Shown here: one piece after another, positions 8,988-18,048 of the stretch
How positions within the stretch are numbered: the stretch's first letter is position 1
How the letters are laid out: every line of letters begins with the position of its first letter
NCBI RefSeq assembly: GCF_013911085.1
Contig: NZ_JACERN010000026.1
Coordinates: 62,001-126,000 of the forward strand
Origin: Aquitalea aquatica
GTDB taxonomy: Bacteria > Pseudomonadota > Gammaproteobacteria > Burkholderiales > Chromobacteriaceae
DNA: 64,000 bases
Direction of reading: 5' to 3'
Made by a program: the position numbers and the translations under genes
Notes under the pieces: model-generated
Database searches by the model: none
Seen by the model: the letters and a program-made list of their open reading frames with translations, nothing else
Told to the model about the DNA's origin: nothing

Positions 8988-11651
8988 ATGGCTTCAAAAA
9001 ATAGCATGACCTTGCTCGCCATCTTGTTGGCCGGCATGGGCTCTGCAGGATCGGCCTTGGCCGGCCTGGGGCCGATTCATGTCCTGTCTTCGGAAGGTCA
9101 GCCTTTTGAAGCGGAAATTCCTGTGGTGGACGAAGATCCGCAAGGGAATGTGCTGGTCAGCCTGGCTGATCGCAACAAATACCCTCTGGTGTCGACTTAT
9201 AGCCAGTCGGCACCGGTGCTGAAGTTTTCAGCCATTCGCAAGCCGGACGGCGGTATTCAGAAGATTCTGGTCAAAGGCCCCAGCCATTTCGATGAAGCAC
9301 TGTTGCGCTTTGCCGTTGAAATGAGCTGGCCCGCTGGGCGTCTGGTGCGTGAGTTCGAAGTTGATTACCAGCGGGATGGTCCGTCGCGCAAGGATAAGCA
9401 GCCTGTCCACGACGATACGGTAAAGAAAACCGCTGTTTCGCCAGACTTGATGCCGCGCCTGAGCAGCCTTGGCTTGGGCGAACTCAAGGTCAAATCCAAA
9501 TTAGGCGAGCCGCTGGTGGCCGAGCTGGAATTGTTCGGCACTGCCGTCAAGCAGACGGACAATGTCCGGGTGGCGCTGGCTGCCGATAGCCTGCAAGGCG
9601 CGCCCAACGGCGAGCAGTTGCAGCTGATTGCCTCCATCTCGCACCAGATCAGCAAGTCGCCAGCCGGCAAATCGATGCTGTTACTGCGTAGTAGCCAGCC
9701 AATGACCGATCCGGTGCTGGCTTTCCGTCTGGAAGTGGGGGCTGGCAATGTCCATGCGCAGAAACATTACAATCTGCTGCTGGATCCCAATGGTTATACC
9801 GTTGAAGAGCGTGCCATCCATCCTGCCAGCGCAGGCAAGAGCGCCGCAGCTTCGGAGAAGGTGCTGCCGCTGAAGGTGTACCGTGTGCTGCATGGTGACA
9901 CCTTGTCGCTGATCGCCGCCAGGGTAAAGGGGGGGGGGAGCCAGGCTGATATTGCCAAGCGCCTGTATCGCAGCAATCCGGATGCCTTCATCTCTGGTGA
10001 TGTCAATCGCCTGCGCGCTGGTGCGGCTTTGAAGTACCCGGCCGACTGGCGTCTGGCGGCAGGCCATGCCCAGGCGACCGCCGAGCAGTCAGCACTTGCG
10101 CAAGAAACACCGCCACCGGCAGCAAAAGCCCCGGCCAAGCCGGATGCCGTCACCCTCAAACCCATGAACAAGCCGGTTGCCGAAACGGCCCATCCCGCCG
10201 CCAAAGTGGCGGCCTCGGCTCCTCAGGTGACTGCAGTCAAGGCCGTGGCGGCCGGTGGGGCCGATCTGGCTCAGGAAGATCGCCTGAAAACCATCCTGCA
10301 AAAGCAGGACCAAGCCCTGTTGCAGGCGCAGCAGAAAGCTTTGGAGTTGGAACAGAAGATCCGCAATCTGCAGCTTGCCAAAGCAGCAGCCAGTACGGCG
10401 GCCGGTGACACCCGCGTGGTGGCGAGTCAACCCGCGGTGGCTGCTGCAGCCAGTCAGCCGGCAGCTGCCGTTGCTGCCGTTGCCAGCCAGCCCGTAGCCG
10501 CTATTGCATCTGCTCCGGCTGCACAGCCGGCCAAACCCGCCGAACCGGTCCATTCGCCAGTTAAGGCGGCCGTGCCGTCCAAACCTGCTGTCGAGGCAGC
10601 GCCACCGTCATCGCTGGTGGATGATGTGCTGGACAGCCTACGCAACAGCGGTGCGTTGATGTATGGCGGCGGAGCTGCTGCCGTTGGCCTGGGTGCGCTA
10701 TTGGTGGCGCAGCGTCTGCGGCAGCGCAAGGCTGCTGAGTCTGGCAACAAGCCTGCGAGCAAGGCGGCTGCGGATAATGCATCCATGCTGACCATGGGGC
10801 CGTTGACCACGTTGATGAGTGGCCTCAAGCGCGGTGAAGGTATTGATCTGGCCTCGGTTGACCTGATTGCCGAAGCCGAGGTTTACCTGGCTTACGGTCG
10901 CATTGACCAAGCACTGGAAATCCTGCGCGAAGGTTTAGTACGCGAACCGATGCGTCAGGATCTGCGCTACAAATTGCTGGAAGTACTGGCCATGCAGCCG
11001 GATAAGGACGGCTTCATTGCCGAAGCGACCACGGCACGGGGTATTTTCGGCAAGGACAGCACCTTGTGGATGCGGGTCTGTGAATTGGGCCGTACGCTGG
11101 CACCGGAGCATCCGCTGTTTGATGCCAAGCCAGTAGTGGCGGCATCGCCGCTGAATCTGGAAGCGGTACGCGTCAATTCGGCAGCAGCGCCAGTGGGTGC
11201 TGAAGCTGACGCTGAGCCGCAACCTCAATCTCAACCAGAGCGTATGCCGCCGCTGGATCTGGCTGCCGAGCTGGGTGCGCTTGAGCCCGAGCCGGAAGCA
11301 CCGCTGGCCATGGATTTCCTCGACAAACCATCAGCCGGACCCGCTCCACTACCGCCGGCCACCGAGCCCAATCCGGCTTTGAGTGGGCTGGATGCCTTTG
11401 CTTCGCTGGGTGAGCAAGAACTGGAAAACGCGGTCAAGCAGGCACCCGAGCCCATGTTAAGCATGGATTTCCTGTCTGATCTGCCGGCTTCGGTCAAGGT
11501 CGATCCACCGGTGCCGCCAGCTGCCGCGACGTCGCAGGCCAAGTCGCAATCCGAGGCCAACGACAAGATGGAACTGGCCAAGCTTTACCTGGAAATGGGC
11601 GACAAGGAAACGGCAGAAGCCCTGATGAAGGAAGCCGGCCAAACCGTCTAG
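8988..11651 (+). CDS. fimV: FimV-family protein (second copy, double N-terminal domain, G10 tract)
   Basis: 887 residues. A signal peptide (about 1-25) is followed by two successive FimV N-terminal domains, beginning GLGPIHVLS and GLGELKVKS, where the first copy has one. Next comes a true LysM repeat (VYRVLHGDTLSLIAARV), a coiled coil, an Ala/Pro-rich linker, a membrane helix near LMYGGGAAAVGLGALLVA, a TPR-like unit (IAEAEVYLAYGRIDQALEIL) and the C-terminal motif MELAKLYLEMGDKETAEALM. Ten consecutive G bases (9929-9938) encode a Gly-Gly-Gly insertion in the LysM; loss or gain of one G would truncate the protein. The domain order is closer to canonical FimV than the first copy. Confidence 0.9.
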   Translation: MASKNSMTLLAILLAGMGSAGSALAGLGPIHVLSSEGQPFEAEIPVVDEDPQGNVLVSLADRNKYPLVSTYSQSAPVLKFSAIRKPDGGIQKILVKGPSHFDEALLRFAVEMSWPAGRLVREFEVDYQRDGPSRKDKQPVHDDTVKKTAVSPDLMPRLSSLGLGELKVKSKLGEPLVAELELFGTAVKQTDNVRVALAADSLQGAPNGEQLQLIASISHQISKSPAGKSMLLLRSSQPMTDPVLAFRLEVGAGNVHAQKHYNLLLDPNGYTVEERAIHPASAGKSAAASEKVLPLKVYRVLHGDTLSLIAARVKGGGSQADIAKRLYRSNPDAFISGDVNRLRAGAALKYPADWRLAAGHAQATAEQSALAQETPPPAAKAPAKPDAVTLKPMNKPVAETAHPAAKVAASAPQVTAVKAVAAGGADLAQEDRLKTILQKQDQALLQAQQKALELEQKIRNLQLAKAAASTAAGDTRVVASQPAVAAAASQPAAAVAAVASQPVAAIASAPAAQPAKPAEPVHSPVKAAVPSKPAVEAAPPSSLVDDVLDSLRNSGALMYGGGAAAVGLGALLVAQRLRQRKAAESGNKPASKAAADNASMLTMGPLTTLMSGLKRGEGIDLASVDLIAEAEVYLAYGRIDQALEILREGLVREPMRQDLRYKLLEVLAMQPDKDGFIAEATTARGIFGKDSTLWMRVCELGRTLAPEHPLFDAKPVVAASPLNLEAVRVNSAAAPVGAEADAEPQPQSQPERMPPLDLAAELGALEPEPEAPLAMDFLDKPSAGPAPLPPATEPNPALSGLDAFASLGEQELENAVKQAPEPMLSMDFLSDLPASVKVDPPVPPAAATSQAKSQSEANDKMELAKLYLEMGDKETAEALMKEAGQTV
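9929..9938 (+). repeat. Homopolymeric G10 tract inside fimV
   Basis: Ten uninterrupted G bases lie in frame as GGG codons in the LysM segment of the second fimV. Tracts of this length are prone to slipped-strand mispairing and are the usual basis of phase variation in Neisseriaceae contingency genes. The reading is on-frame in this sequence. Confidence 0.8.
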
Positions 11652-11675
11652 CCATGCAGGGTGGGCTGTATCAAG

Positions 11676-11701
11676 CGGGGAAGCGTAGGCTTCCCCGTTT
11701 T
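11676..11701 (+). terminator. Terminator after the second fimV
   Basis: CGGGGAAGC and GCTTCCCCG form a perfect 9-bp stem with a GTAG loop, followed by TTTT. It ends the fimV transcript before truA. Confidence 0.9.
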
Positions 11702-11875
11702 GCATTGGACTCCGCTACGGCTGATTTTTCAGTGGCAGCAGGCGCTAGCCAGCAGGCGGATCATGCAAGACAGCATGGCGTAAACCCCGCTGGATAGGGT
11801 AGAGTTGTCGTTTTAGCGTCCGTTGTTGTCGGCCAAGGCTGCGGCAGCGGATGATGTTGCAAGCAAGGTGTGGGC

Positions 11876-12664
11876 ATGAGAATAGCGCTCGGCATCGAGT
11901 ATGACGGCCGGGCCTTTTCCGGCTGGCAGACTCAGCCGCATGGCAATACCGTCCAGGACAGATTGAACCAGGCTATAAGCCAGATCGCCGGACAAGACAT
12001 AACAACCCTGGCCGCAGGCCGTACCGATGCTGGCGTGCACGCCGCCATGCAGGTGGTGCATTTCGACAGCCAGATTACGCGCCCGCTCAATGCCTGGGTG
12101 CGCGGGGTCAATGCCCATCTGCCGCCCGAGGTGGCCGTAGTGTGGGCACGCGAGGTAGATGAGGGTTTTCACGCCCGCTTTTCCGCCTTTTCGCGCTCCT
12201 ACAGCTATTTCCTGCTGTCGCATCCGGTCCGTCCCTGTCTGCTGGCAGGCAAGGTAGGCTGGTATCACCAGCCGCTGGATGTCGAGGCCATGCGTCAGGC
12301 TGCCGCCGTATTACTGGGCTCGCATGATTTTTCCAGCTTCCGTGCGGCGGAATGCCAGGCGAAAAGCCCGGTCAAGAACCTGCAGCAACTGGCCATCAGC
12401 GAAGAGGGTGGGCTGATCCGTTTCGATCTGCTGGCCGATGCCTTCTTGCACCACATGGTGCGCAATATCGTTGGTGCACTGGTTTATGTGGGCAAGGGTA
12501 GTCTGACAACGGCTGACCTTGAAGCTTTGCTGGCCGCAGCGGACCGCACCCGTGCGCCGCCTACCTTCATGCCGGACGGGCTGTACCTGACCGGGGTCGG
12601 TTATCCGGAACAGTACCAATTGCCATCGCAGGCCGAGCCGGCCCGCCTGGCGCTGTGGAGATGA
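11876..12664 (+). CDS. truA: tRNA pseudouridine38-40 synthase TruA
   Basis: Converts uridines 38-40 of the anticodon arm to pseudouridine. The 262 residues match the family. The catalytic aspartate is Asp51 in AAGRTDAGVHA. The ATG at 11876 is preferred, since AAGG lies 7 bases upstream; a GTG two codons earlier would leave almost no spacing. The gene is one base away from trpF, so the two are probably translationally coupled. Confidence 0.96.
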   Translation: MRIALGIEYDGRAFSGWQTQPHGNTVQDRLNQAISQIAGQDITTLAAGRTDAGVHAAMQVVHFDSQITRPLNAWVRGVNAHLPPEVAVVWAREVDEGFHARFSAFSRSYSYFLLSHPVRPCLLAGKVGWYHQPLDVEAMRQAAAVLLGSHDFSSFRAAECQAKSPVKNLQQLAISEEGGLIRFDLLADAFLHHMVRNIVGALVYVGKGSLTTADLEALLAAADRTRAPPTFMPDGLYLTGVGYPEQYQLPSQAEPARLALWR

Positions 12665-12665
12665 T

Positions 12666-13289
12666 GTGAGCATCAGAATCAAGATTTGCGGCATTACCCG
12701 GCCCGAGGATGGCGCAGAAGCCGCCCGCTTGGGCGCAGATGCCATCGGCCTGGTGTTTTATCCGAAAAGCCCGCGCAATGTCAGCCTGGTGCAAGCGCAG
12801 GCGGTGATTGCCGCCTTGCCGCCTTTTGTCAGTGTGGTGGCGCTGTTTGTCAACCCGGAGCGCGAGTGGGTGGAAGAGGTGCTGGCGCACTGCAGCATCG
12901 ACATCCTGCAATTTCATGGTGAAGAGGCGGCTGCATTCTGCCGCTCTTTCCAGCGCCCCTATCTCAAGGCGGTACGGGTGAAGCCCGGACTAGACCTGAC
13001 AGCGGCAGCCGCCCAATACCCGGACGCGCGTGGCCTGCTCACCGACGCCTTTGTCGAAGGCGCGCATGGCGGCACCGGTACTACCTTTGACTGGACTTTA
13101 CTGCCAGCAAACCTGCCCCTGCCGTTGATTTTGTCCGGCGGGCTGGACGACCAGAATATCAAGCAAGCCGTGGCCGCAGTGCGGCCGGCGGCGGTGGATG
13201 TTTCCAGCGGTGTGGAAGCAGCCAAGGGAATCAAAGATGCTGCCAGAATGGCAGCGTTCATATCAGGAGCAAGGCATGGAGCGGTATGA
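12666..13289 (+). CDS. trpF: Phosphoribosylanthranilate isomerase TrpF
   Basis: Amadori rearrangement of phosphoribosylanthranilate to CdRP in tryptophan synthesis. It is a 207-residue TIM barrel, with the catalytic Cys8 in [11 protein letters not shown], an LTDAF aspartate near residue 125 and phosphate-binding loops [10 protein letters not shown] and VDVSSGVE. Start is GTG at 12666, one base after truA stops. The 3' end overlaps trpB by 14 bases, so coupling is likely. TrpF is a separate enzyme here, not fused to TrpC. Confidence 0.97.
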   Translation: MSIRIKICGITRPEDGAEAARLGADAIGLVFYPKSPRNVSLVQAQAVIAALPPFVSVVALFVNPEREWVEEVLAHCSIDILQFHGEEAAAFCRSFQRPYLKAVRVKPGLDLTAAAAQYPDARGLLTDAFVEGAHGGTGTTFDWTLLPANLPLPLILSGGLDDQNIKQAVAAVRPAAVDVSSGVEAAKGIKDAARMAAFISGARHGAV

Positions 13290-14478
13290 TCTTCCGGATG
13301 CAAACGGCCACTTTGGACCGTATGGTGGCGTCTATGTTGCCGAAACCTTGATGGCGGCACTGGACGAACTCAAGAACGAATACGAGCGCGTCAAGGCCGA
13401 TCCGACTTTCTGGGAAGAGTTTCGCCACGAGCTGAAACACTATGTGGGCCGCCCCAGCCCCATCTACCACGCCAAGCGCTGGTCGGAGCAACTGGGCGGT
13501 GCGCAGATTTTCTTCAAGCGCGAAGACCTCAACCACACCGGCGCACACAAGATCAGCAATGCCATCGGTCAGGCTTTGTTGGCCCGCCGCATGGGCAAGA
13601 AGCGGGTGATTGCTGAAACCGGTGCCGGTCAGCATGGCGTCGCCACCGCTACCGTGGCTGCCCGTTATGGCATGGAATGTTTTGTCTACATGGGCGCCGA
13701 GGACATCAAGCGCCAGTCGCCCAATGTCTTCCGCATGAAGCTGCTGGGTGCCACCGTGGTACCGGTGGAGTCCGGCTCCAAGACCCTGAAAGACGCGCTG
13801 AACGAAGCCATGCGCGACTGGGTGACCAATGTCGACAGCACCTTTTACATCCTGGGTACGGCGGCCGGTCCGCACCCCTATCCGATGATGGTGCGTGACT
13901 TCCTGTCGGTGATCGGCGAGGAATCCAAGGAGCAGATGCCGGAAGTGGCCGGTCGTCAGCCGGATGTGGTGGTGGCCTGCGTCGGTGGCGGCTCCAACGC
14001 CATCGGCATGTTCTATCCCTATATCGGCGTGGATGGTGTACGCATGGTGGGTGTCGAGGCCGGTGGCCATGGCATTGCCAGCGGCATGCACGCTGCGCCG
14101 CTGTCCGGCGGTGCCGGCGTGGGCGTGCTGCACGGTGCCAAGAGCTATCTGATGCAGGATGCCAATGGCCAGGTTGTCGAGACACACTCGGTATCGGCCG
14201 GTCTGGATTACCCCGGTGTTGGCCCGGAGCATAGCTATCTGAAGGATATCGGCCGCGCCGAATACGTCGCCATCGACGACAAGGAAGCCTTGTCGGCCTT
14301 CCACGATTGCTGTCATCTGGAAGGCATCATCCCGGCACTGGAATCCAGCCATGCGCTGGCCTGGGCTGCCAAGGTGGCACCGACCATGGCCAAGGACAAG
14401 GTGATTCTGGTGAATCTGTCCGGGCGTGGCGACAAGGACATCAATACCGTGGCCGGCCTGGCCGGTATCACGCTGTAA
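13276..14478 (+). CDS. trpB: Tryptophan synthase beta chain TrpB
   Basis: PLP enzyme that joins indole and serine to make tryptophan. The 400 residues begin [20 protein letters not shown]. The PLP lysine is Lys92 in HTGAHKISN, the phosphate loop is [10 protein letters not shown], and the family block [20 protein letters not shown] is present. The ATG at 13276 is chosen because it follows AGGAGCAAGG; the frame is open further upstream inside trpF. It overlaps the end of trpF and precedes trpA by 18 bp. Confidence 0.98.
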   Translation: MERYDLPDANGHFGPYGGVYVAETLMAALDELKNEYERVKADPTFWEEFRHELKHYVGRPSPIYHAKRWSEQLGGAQIFFKREDLNHTGAHKISNAIGQALLARRMGKKRVIAETGAGQHGVATATVAARYGMECFVYMGAEDIKRQSPNVFRMKLLGATVVPVESGSKTLKDALNEAMRDWVTNVDSTFYILGTAAGPHPYPMMVRDFLSVIGEESKEQMPEVAGRQPDVVVACVGGGSNAIGMFYPYIGVDGVRMVGVEAGGHGIASGMHAAPLSGGAGVGVLHGAKSYLMQDANGQVVETHSVSAGLDYPGVGPEHSYLKDIGRAEYVAIDDKEALSAFHDCCHLEGIIPALESSHALAWAAKVAPTMAKDKVILVNLSGRGDKDINTVAGLAGITL

Positions 14479-14496
14479 CAAGGCGAAGGAAGGCTT

Positions 14497-15285
14497 ATGT
14501 CACGTATTGCTGCATGTTTTGCTGCCCTGGAGGGCAAGAAAGCACTGATCCCGTTTATCACTGCCGGTGACCCGCATCCCTCGCTGACCGTTGCGCTGAT
14601 GCACGGCCTGGTGGATGGTGGTGCCGACATCATCGAGTTGGGGGTACCGTTTTCCGATCCGATGGCCGATGGCCCGGTGATCCAGCGTGCGTCCGAACGT
14701 GCGCTGGTGCACAAGGTAGGCCTGCGCGATGTGCTGGCCTTGGTAGCCGAATTCCGCCAGACCAATACCACCACCCCGGTAGTGTTGATGGGCTATCTCA
14801 ACCCGGTGTTTGTCATGGGCTATACCGCCTTTGCCGAACAGGCCCACGCTGCCGGTGTGGATGGTGTGCTGACCGTGGACTGCCCGCCGGAAGAAGCGGC
14901 AGAACTGTCGGCGGCGCTGATTGCGGCGGATCTGGACCCGGTATTCCTGATTGCACCGACCACGCCGGAAGCGCGGGTGCGTGAAATCGCCCGCCATGCC
15001 CGTGGTTATGTCTACTATGTGTCGCTGAAAGGCGTCACCGGTGCAGGAAATCTGGACATTGACGATGTAGCGCGTAAAATTGCCGCCCTTAGAGCACATA
15101 TTCAGGTTCCCATCGGCGTAGGCTTCGGCATTCGCGATGCCGCCACCGCCAAGGCCATCTCCGTGACGGCCGATGCCGTGGTGGTGGGGAGCCGACTGGT
15201 GCAGGAAATCGAGGCGGCTACAGAACAAACCGCCAAAGAGCGGTTGACCCGTCTGGTGGCCGAATTGAAGGCTGCCATTCTTTAA
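14497..15285 (+). CDS. trpA: Tryptophan synthase alpha chain TrpA
   Basis: Cleaves indole-3-glycerol phosphate to indole, which is passed to TrpB. It is a 262-residue TIM barrel with the two catalytic acids Glu47 ([11 protein letters not shown]) and Asp58 (MADGPVIQ). The phosphate-binding segments VGFGIRD and VVGSRLV are present. GAAGGAAGG precedes the ATG. It is the last trp gene here, closed by a strong terminator. Confidence 0.98.
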   Translation: MSRIAACFAALEGKKALIPFITAGDPHPSLTVALMHGLVDGGADIIELGVPFSDPMADGPVIQRASERALVHKVGLRDVLALVAEFRQTNTTTPVVLMGYLNPVFVMGYTAFAEQAHAAGVDGVLTVDCPPEEAAELSAALIAADLDPVFLIAPTTPEARVREIARHARGYVYYVSLKGVTGAGNLDIDDVARKIAALRAHIQVPIGVGFGIRDAATAKAISVTADAVVVGSRLVQEIEAATEQTAKERLTRLVAELKAAIL

Positions 15286-15293
15286 GGACACGC

Positions 15294-15318
15294 AAACGGG
15301 GTGACAACACCCCGTTTT
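15294..15318 (+). terminator. Terminator after trpA
   Basis: AAACGGGGTG and CACCCCGTTT pair perfectly around an ACAA loop, followed by a T. It begins nine bases after the trpA stop. Confidence 0.9.
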
Positions 15319-15322
15319 ACTG

Positions 15323-15349
15323 ACAACCCGGCTTACCCGGCCGGGTTGT
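15323..15349 (+). promoter_or_regulatory. Second hairpin in the accD leader
   Basis: ACAACCCGG and CCGGGTTGT pair perfectly with a 9-base loop. It starts only a few bases after the trpA terminator and ends 18 bases before the accD start, just upstream of the AAGGAG ribosome site. The lack of a T run argues against termination; a translational or RNA-stability role is possible. Confidence 0.45.
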
Positions 15350-15367
15350 GTTGAGCAAGGAGTCAGC

Positions 15368-16237
15368 ATGAGCTGGTTGAACAAGCTCCTGCCGCCGAAG
15401 ATCAAGCGCGATTCCCGCGCTGACAAGCCTTCAGCGGTACCGGAGGGGCTGTGGAGCAAGTGCCCGGCATGTGAAGCCGTACTGTATTACACCGACCTGG
15501 AGAGCAATCTGCAGGTTTGCCCGAAATGTAATCATCACCACCCGCTGAATGCCCGTCAGCGGCTGGATGTCCTGCTGGATGACGAAGGCCGCCGTGAAAT
15601 CGGTGCCGAGGTCAAGCCGGTCGACATCCTCAAATTCAAGGATGGCAAGCGCTATCCCGACCGTCTGGCTGCCGCACAAAGCAGCACCGGCGAAGACGAT
15701 GCGCTGGTGGTGATGCAGGGCAGCATCCATTCCATGCCTGCTGTCGTCGCTGCTTTTGAGTTCCGTTTCATCGGCGGCTCCATGGGCTCGGTAGTGGGTG
15801 AGCGCTTTGTGCGCGGCGTACAGGCTGCCATCGAGGCCAAGGCACCGTTCATCTGCGTGGCGGCATCCGGTGGTGCTCGCATGCAGGAAGGCCTGAATTC
15901 GCTGATGCAGATGGCCAAGACCAGTGCTGCGCTGCAGTTGCTGACCGATCATCAGCTGCCTTTCATCTCGGTACTGACTGATCCCACCATGGGTGGCGTT
16001 TCTGCCTCCTTCGCCTTCCTCGGCGATGTGGTGATTGGCGAGCCGGGTGCGCTGATTGGTTTTGCCGGTCCGCGCGTGATCGAGCAAACCGTGCGCGAAA
16101 CCCTGCCAGAAGGCTTCCAGCGTTCGGAATTCCTGCTGGAAAAGGGTGCCATCGACATGATCGTCGATCGCCGCGAACTCAAGCGCAAGATTGCCGAACT
16201 GGTATCCATCCTGCAAAAGCAGGGTGCTGTTGCCTGA
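15368..16237 (+). CDS. accD: Acetyl-CoA carboxylase carboxyltransferase beta subunit AccD
   Basis: With AccA, transfers the carboxyl group from biotin to acetyl-CoA to make malonyl-CoA for fatty acid synthesis. At 289 residues it has the usual length. The N-terminal four-cysteine zinc ribbon is visible (Cys32, Cys35, Cys51, Cys54), followed by the carboxyltransferase blocks [19 protein letters not shown] and [22 protein letters not shown] lies upstream of the ATG. The trp-accD order is common; folC, often next, is absent. Confidence 0.98.
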   Translation: MSWLNKLLPPKIKRDSRADKPSAVPEGLWSKCPACEAVLYYTDLESNLQVCPKCNHHHPLNARQRLDVLLDDEGRREIGAEVKPVDILKFKDGKRYPDRLAAAQSSTGEDDALVVMQGSIHSMPAVVAAFEFRFIGGSMGSVVGERFVRGVQAAIEAKAPFICVAASGGARMQEGLNSLMQMAKTSAALQLLTDHQLPFISVLTDPTMGGVSASFAFLGDVVIGEPGALIGFAGPRVIEQTVRETLPEGFQRSEFLLEKGAIDMIVDRRELKRKIAELVSILQKQGAVA

Positions 16238-16266
16238 TTCTTGCTGACAGTCACGATGTGATGCAG

Positions 16267-16299
16267 GCCGCTTTCCTTCCTAAGGTAAGCGGCTTTTTT
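16267..16299 (+). terminator. Terminator after accD
   Basis: GCCGCTT and AAGCGGC form the base of the stem, CCTT/AAGG extends it, and TTTTTT follows. Confidence 0.9.
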
Positions 16300-16355
16300 A
16301 TTTGTTTTGCCGCGTGCTATGGTAGCCGCTGCCACTTTTCTGTCTGGATCTTGTC

Positions 16356-17756
16356 GTGCTCACCTCGCCCCAACTTTCTGCCTTGCAAGCCATCATTCCT
16401 GCTGAGCGTATTCATTGCGATGCCGATACGCTGGAGCGTTACGGCCAGGACTGGACCCGCTACACCAGGCCACAGGCCGCGGCAGTGGTGTTCCCGCTCA
16501 GTATTGAGGAAGTGCAGGCCGTGGTGCGCTGGGCCAATTCGCAGGGTGTTGCCATTGTGCCGTCCGGCGGTCGTACCGGCTTGTCCGGCGGTGCCGTGGC
16601 AGCGCAGGGCGAGGTGGTGTTGTCCTTCGAGCGGATGAATCGTATCGACCAGTTCGACCCGCTGGCGCGTACCGTACGCTGCCAGGCGGGCGTGGTCACG
16701 GCTGCGCTGCAGGCCTTTGCCCAGGAGCAGGGGCTGCTGTATCCGGTGGATTTTGCTTCCAGTGGCTCCAGCCAGATCGGTGGCAATATCGCCACCAACG
16801 CTGGCGGCATCCGCGTGGTGCGTTATGGCATGACCCGCGACTGGATTGCCGGCCTGACGGTGGTAACCGGCAGCGGTGAGCTGCTGCAGTGCAATCAGGG
16901 CCTCAACAAGAACAATAGCGGCTATGACTTCCGCCACCTGTTTATCGGTTCGGAAGGCACGCTGGGGCTGGTGGTGGAGGCCACGGTGCGCCTGTGTGAT
17001 CCGGCACCACCCTCTGCGGTATTGCTGCTGGCCGTACCGCAATTGCCCGACATCATGGCGGTGTTCCATGCCTTTCGCAGCCGGCTCACCTTGCAAGCCT
17101 TCGAGTTTTTCTCCGATCAGGCCTTGACTCATGTGTTGGCAGCCGAGCAGGCGCAGCCACCACTAGCGGAGCGGCAGCCTTTTTATGTGCTGCTGGAGTG
17201 CGAATTGCCGCCATCGGCGGACGATGCGCCGGTGTTGCAGGCATTTGAGCATTGCCTGGAGCAAGGCTGGGTGGTGGATGGTGTGCTGGCGCAGTCGCAG
17301 CAGCAGGCCAAGGCGCTGTGGCGCTTGCGCGAGGGCATCAGTGCTGCCATTACGCCGCGTACACCTTACAAGAACGACATCGCGGTGGTGATCAGCCGGC
17401 TGCCGGATTTCGTGTCGCGGCTACAAGCCTTGCTGGCCCGTGATTACCCGGATTTCGAAGTGCTGTGGTATGGCCATATTGGCGATGGCAATCTGCATAT
17501 CAATGTGCTGAAGCCTGAAAGCTGGGCACTGGAAGAATTTCGTCATGCCTGTGAGGCGGTTAACAAGCAGGTATTTGCTCTGGTAGCCGAGTTTGCTGGC
17601 AGCATGTCGGCCGAGCATGGCGTAGGGCTGTTGAAGCGCGATTATCTGGGGGTAACGCGCAGTGCTGCCGACATTGCACTGATGCGCGGGGTCAAGGCGG
17701 TATTTGATCCCAATAACATCATGAATCCGGGCAAGTTGCTGCGCCGCGCAGGGTAG
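16356..17756 (+). CDS. FAD-linked D-2-hydroxyacid (D-2-hydroxyglutarate type) dehydrogenase
   Basis: A 466-residue flavoprotein of the GlcD/D-2-hydroxyglutarate/D-lactate dehydrogenase family. The FAD-binding half carries PSGGRTGLSGGAV and SSQIGGNIATNAGG; the C-terminal half carries the metal-site block YGHIGDGNLHIN and SAEHGVGLLKRDYL, ending NIMNPGKLL. These features fit D-2-hydroxyglutarate dehydrogenases best, but D-lactate or glycolate cannot be excluded. The electron acceptor is probably a quinone or ETF. Start is GTG at 16356, with no strong ribosome site. It stands alone after the accD terminator. Confidence 0.85.
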   Translation: MLTSPQLSALQAIIPAERIHCDADTLERYGQDWTRYTRPQAAAVVFPLSIEEVQAVVRWANSQGVAIVPSGGRTGLSGGAVAAQGEVVLSFERMNRIDQFDPLARTVRCQAGVVTAALQAFAQEQGLLYPVDFASSGSSQIGGNIATNAGGIRVVRYGMTRDWIAGLTVVTGSGELLQCNQGLNKNNSGYDFRHLFIGSEGTLGLVVEATVRLCDPAPPSAVLLLAVPQLPDIMAVFHAFRSRLTLQAFEFFSDQALTHVLAAEQAQPPLAERQPFYVLLECELPPSADDAPVLQAFEHCLEQGWVVDGVLAQSQQQAKALWRLREGISAAITPRTPYKNDIAVVISRLPDFVSRLQALLARDYPDFEVLWYGHIGDGNLHINVLKPESWALEEFRHACEAVNKQVFALVAEFAGSMSAEHGVGLLKRDYLGVTRSAADIALMRGVKAVFDPNNIMNPGKLLRRAG

Positions 17757-17861
17757 GCTGTTACTGCTGGGTGGAGCGGTGCTTGGACTGCCATCTTGAT
17801 GGCATATATTTTTTCATAATGGCTGCTGAAAAAATAAAGATAAGCAGAATATATCCATTAA

Positions 17862-17874
17862 TATCAATGGTTTG
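17862..17874 (+). promoter_or_regulatory. IHF-binding consensus match
   Basis: TATCAATGGTTTG fits WATCAA-N4-TTR exactly. It lies in AT-rich DNA about 140 bp left of the DnaA boxes. A single motif match is weak evidence on its own. Confidence 0.45.
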
Positions 17875-18012
17875 TGTTTATTTCTTGCAATCTGGCAGGC
17901 AGGGAAGTACCCAGGACAGATAATCAGTAGCCAACTTGACCTATTCTGCCTTTTTAGTGAGCAGTTTCGGCAAGTTGTTAAGGTAAAAAGACTTTTTTTA
18001 TTTGTTCAGTAC

Positions 18013-18048
18013 TTATCCACAGAGTTATCCGCTGATTGCTGTGGATAA
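18013..18048. promoter_or_regulatory. Cluster of DnaA boxes
   Basis: TTATCCACA at 18013-18021 and its exact inverse TGTGGATAA at 18040-18048 are perfect DnaA boxes facing each other across 18 bp. A degenerate TTATCCGCT lies between them at 18025-18033. An A/T-rich stretch adjoins on the left. This is probably a DnaA-binding locus (datA- or DARS-like, or an origin-like site); no dnaA, dnaN or gidA gene is nearby. Confidence 0.7.

Noticed and set aside
15323-15349. Riboswitch or T-box before accD
   Set aside because: Only one simple hairpin; no conserved aptamer or T-box sequence could be recognised.
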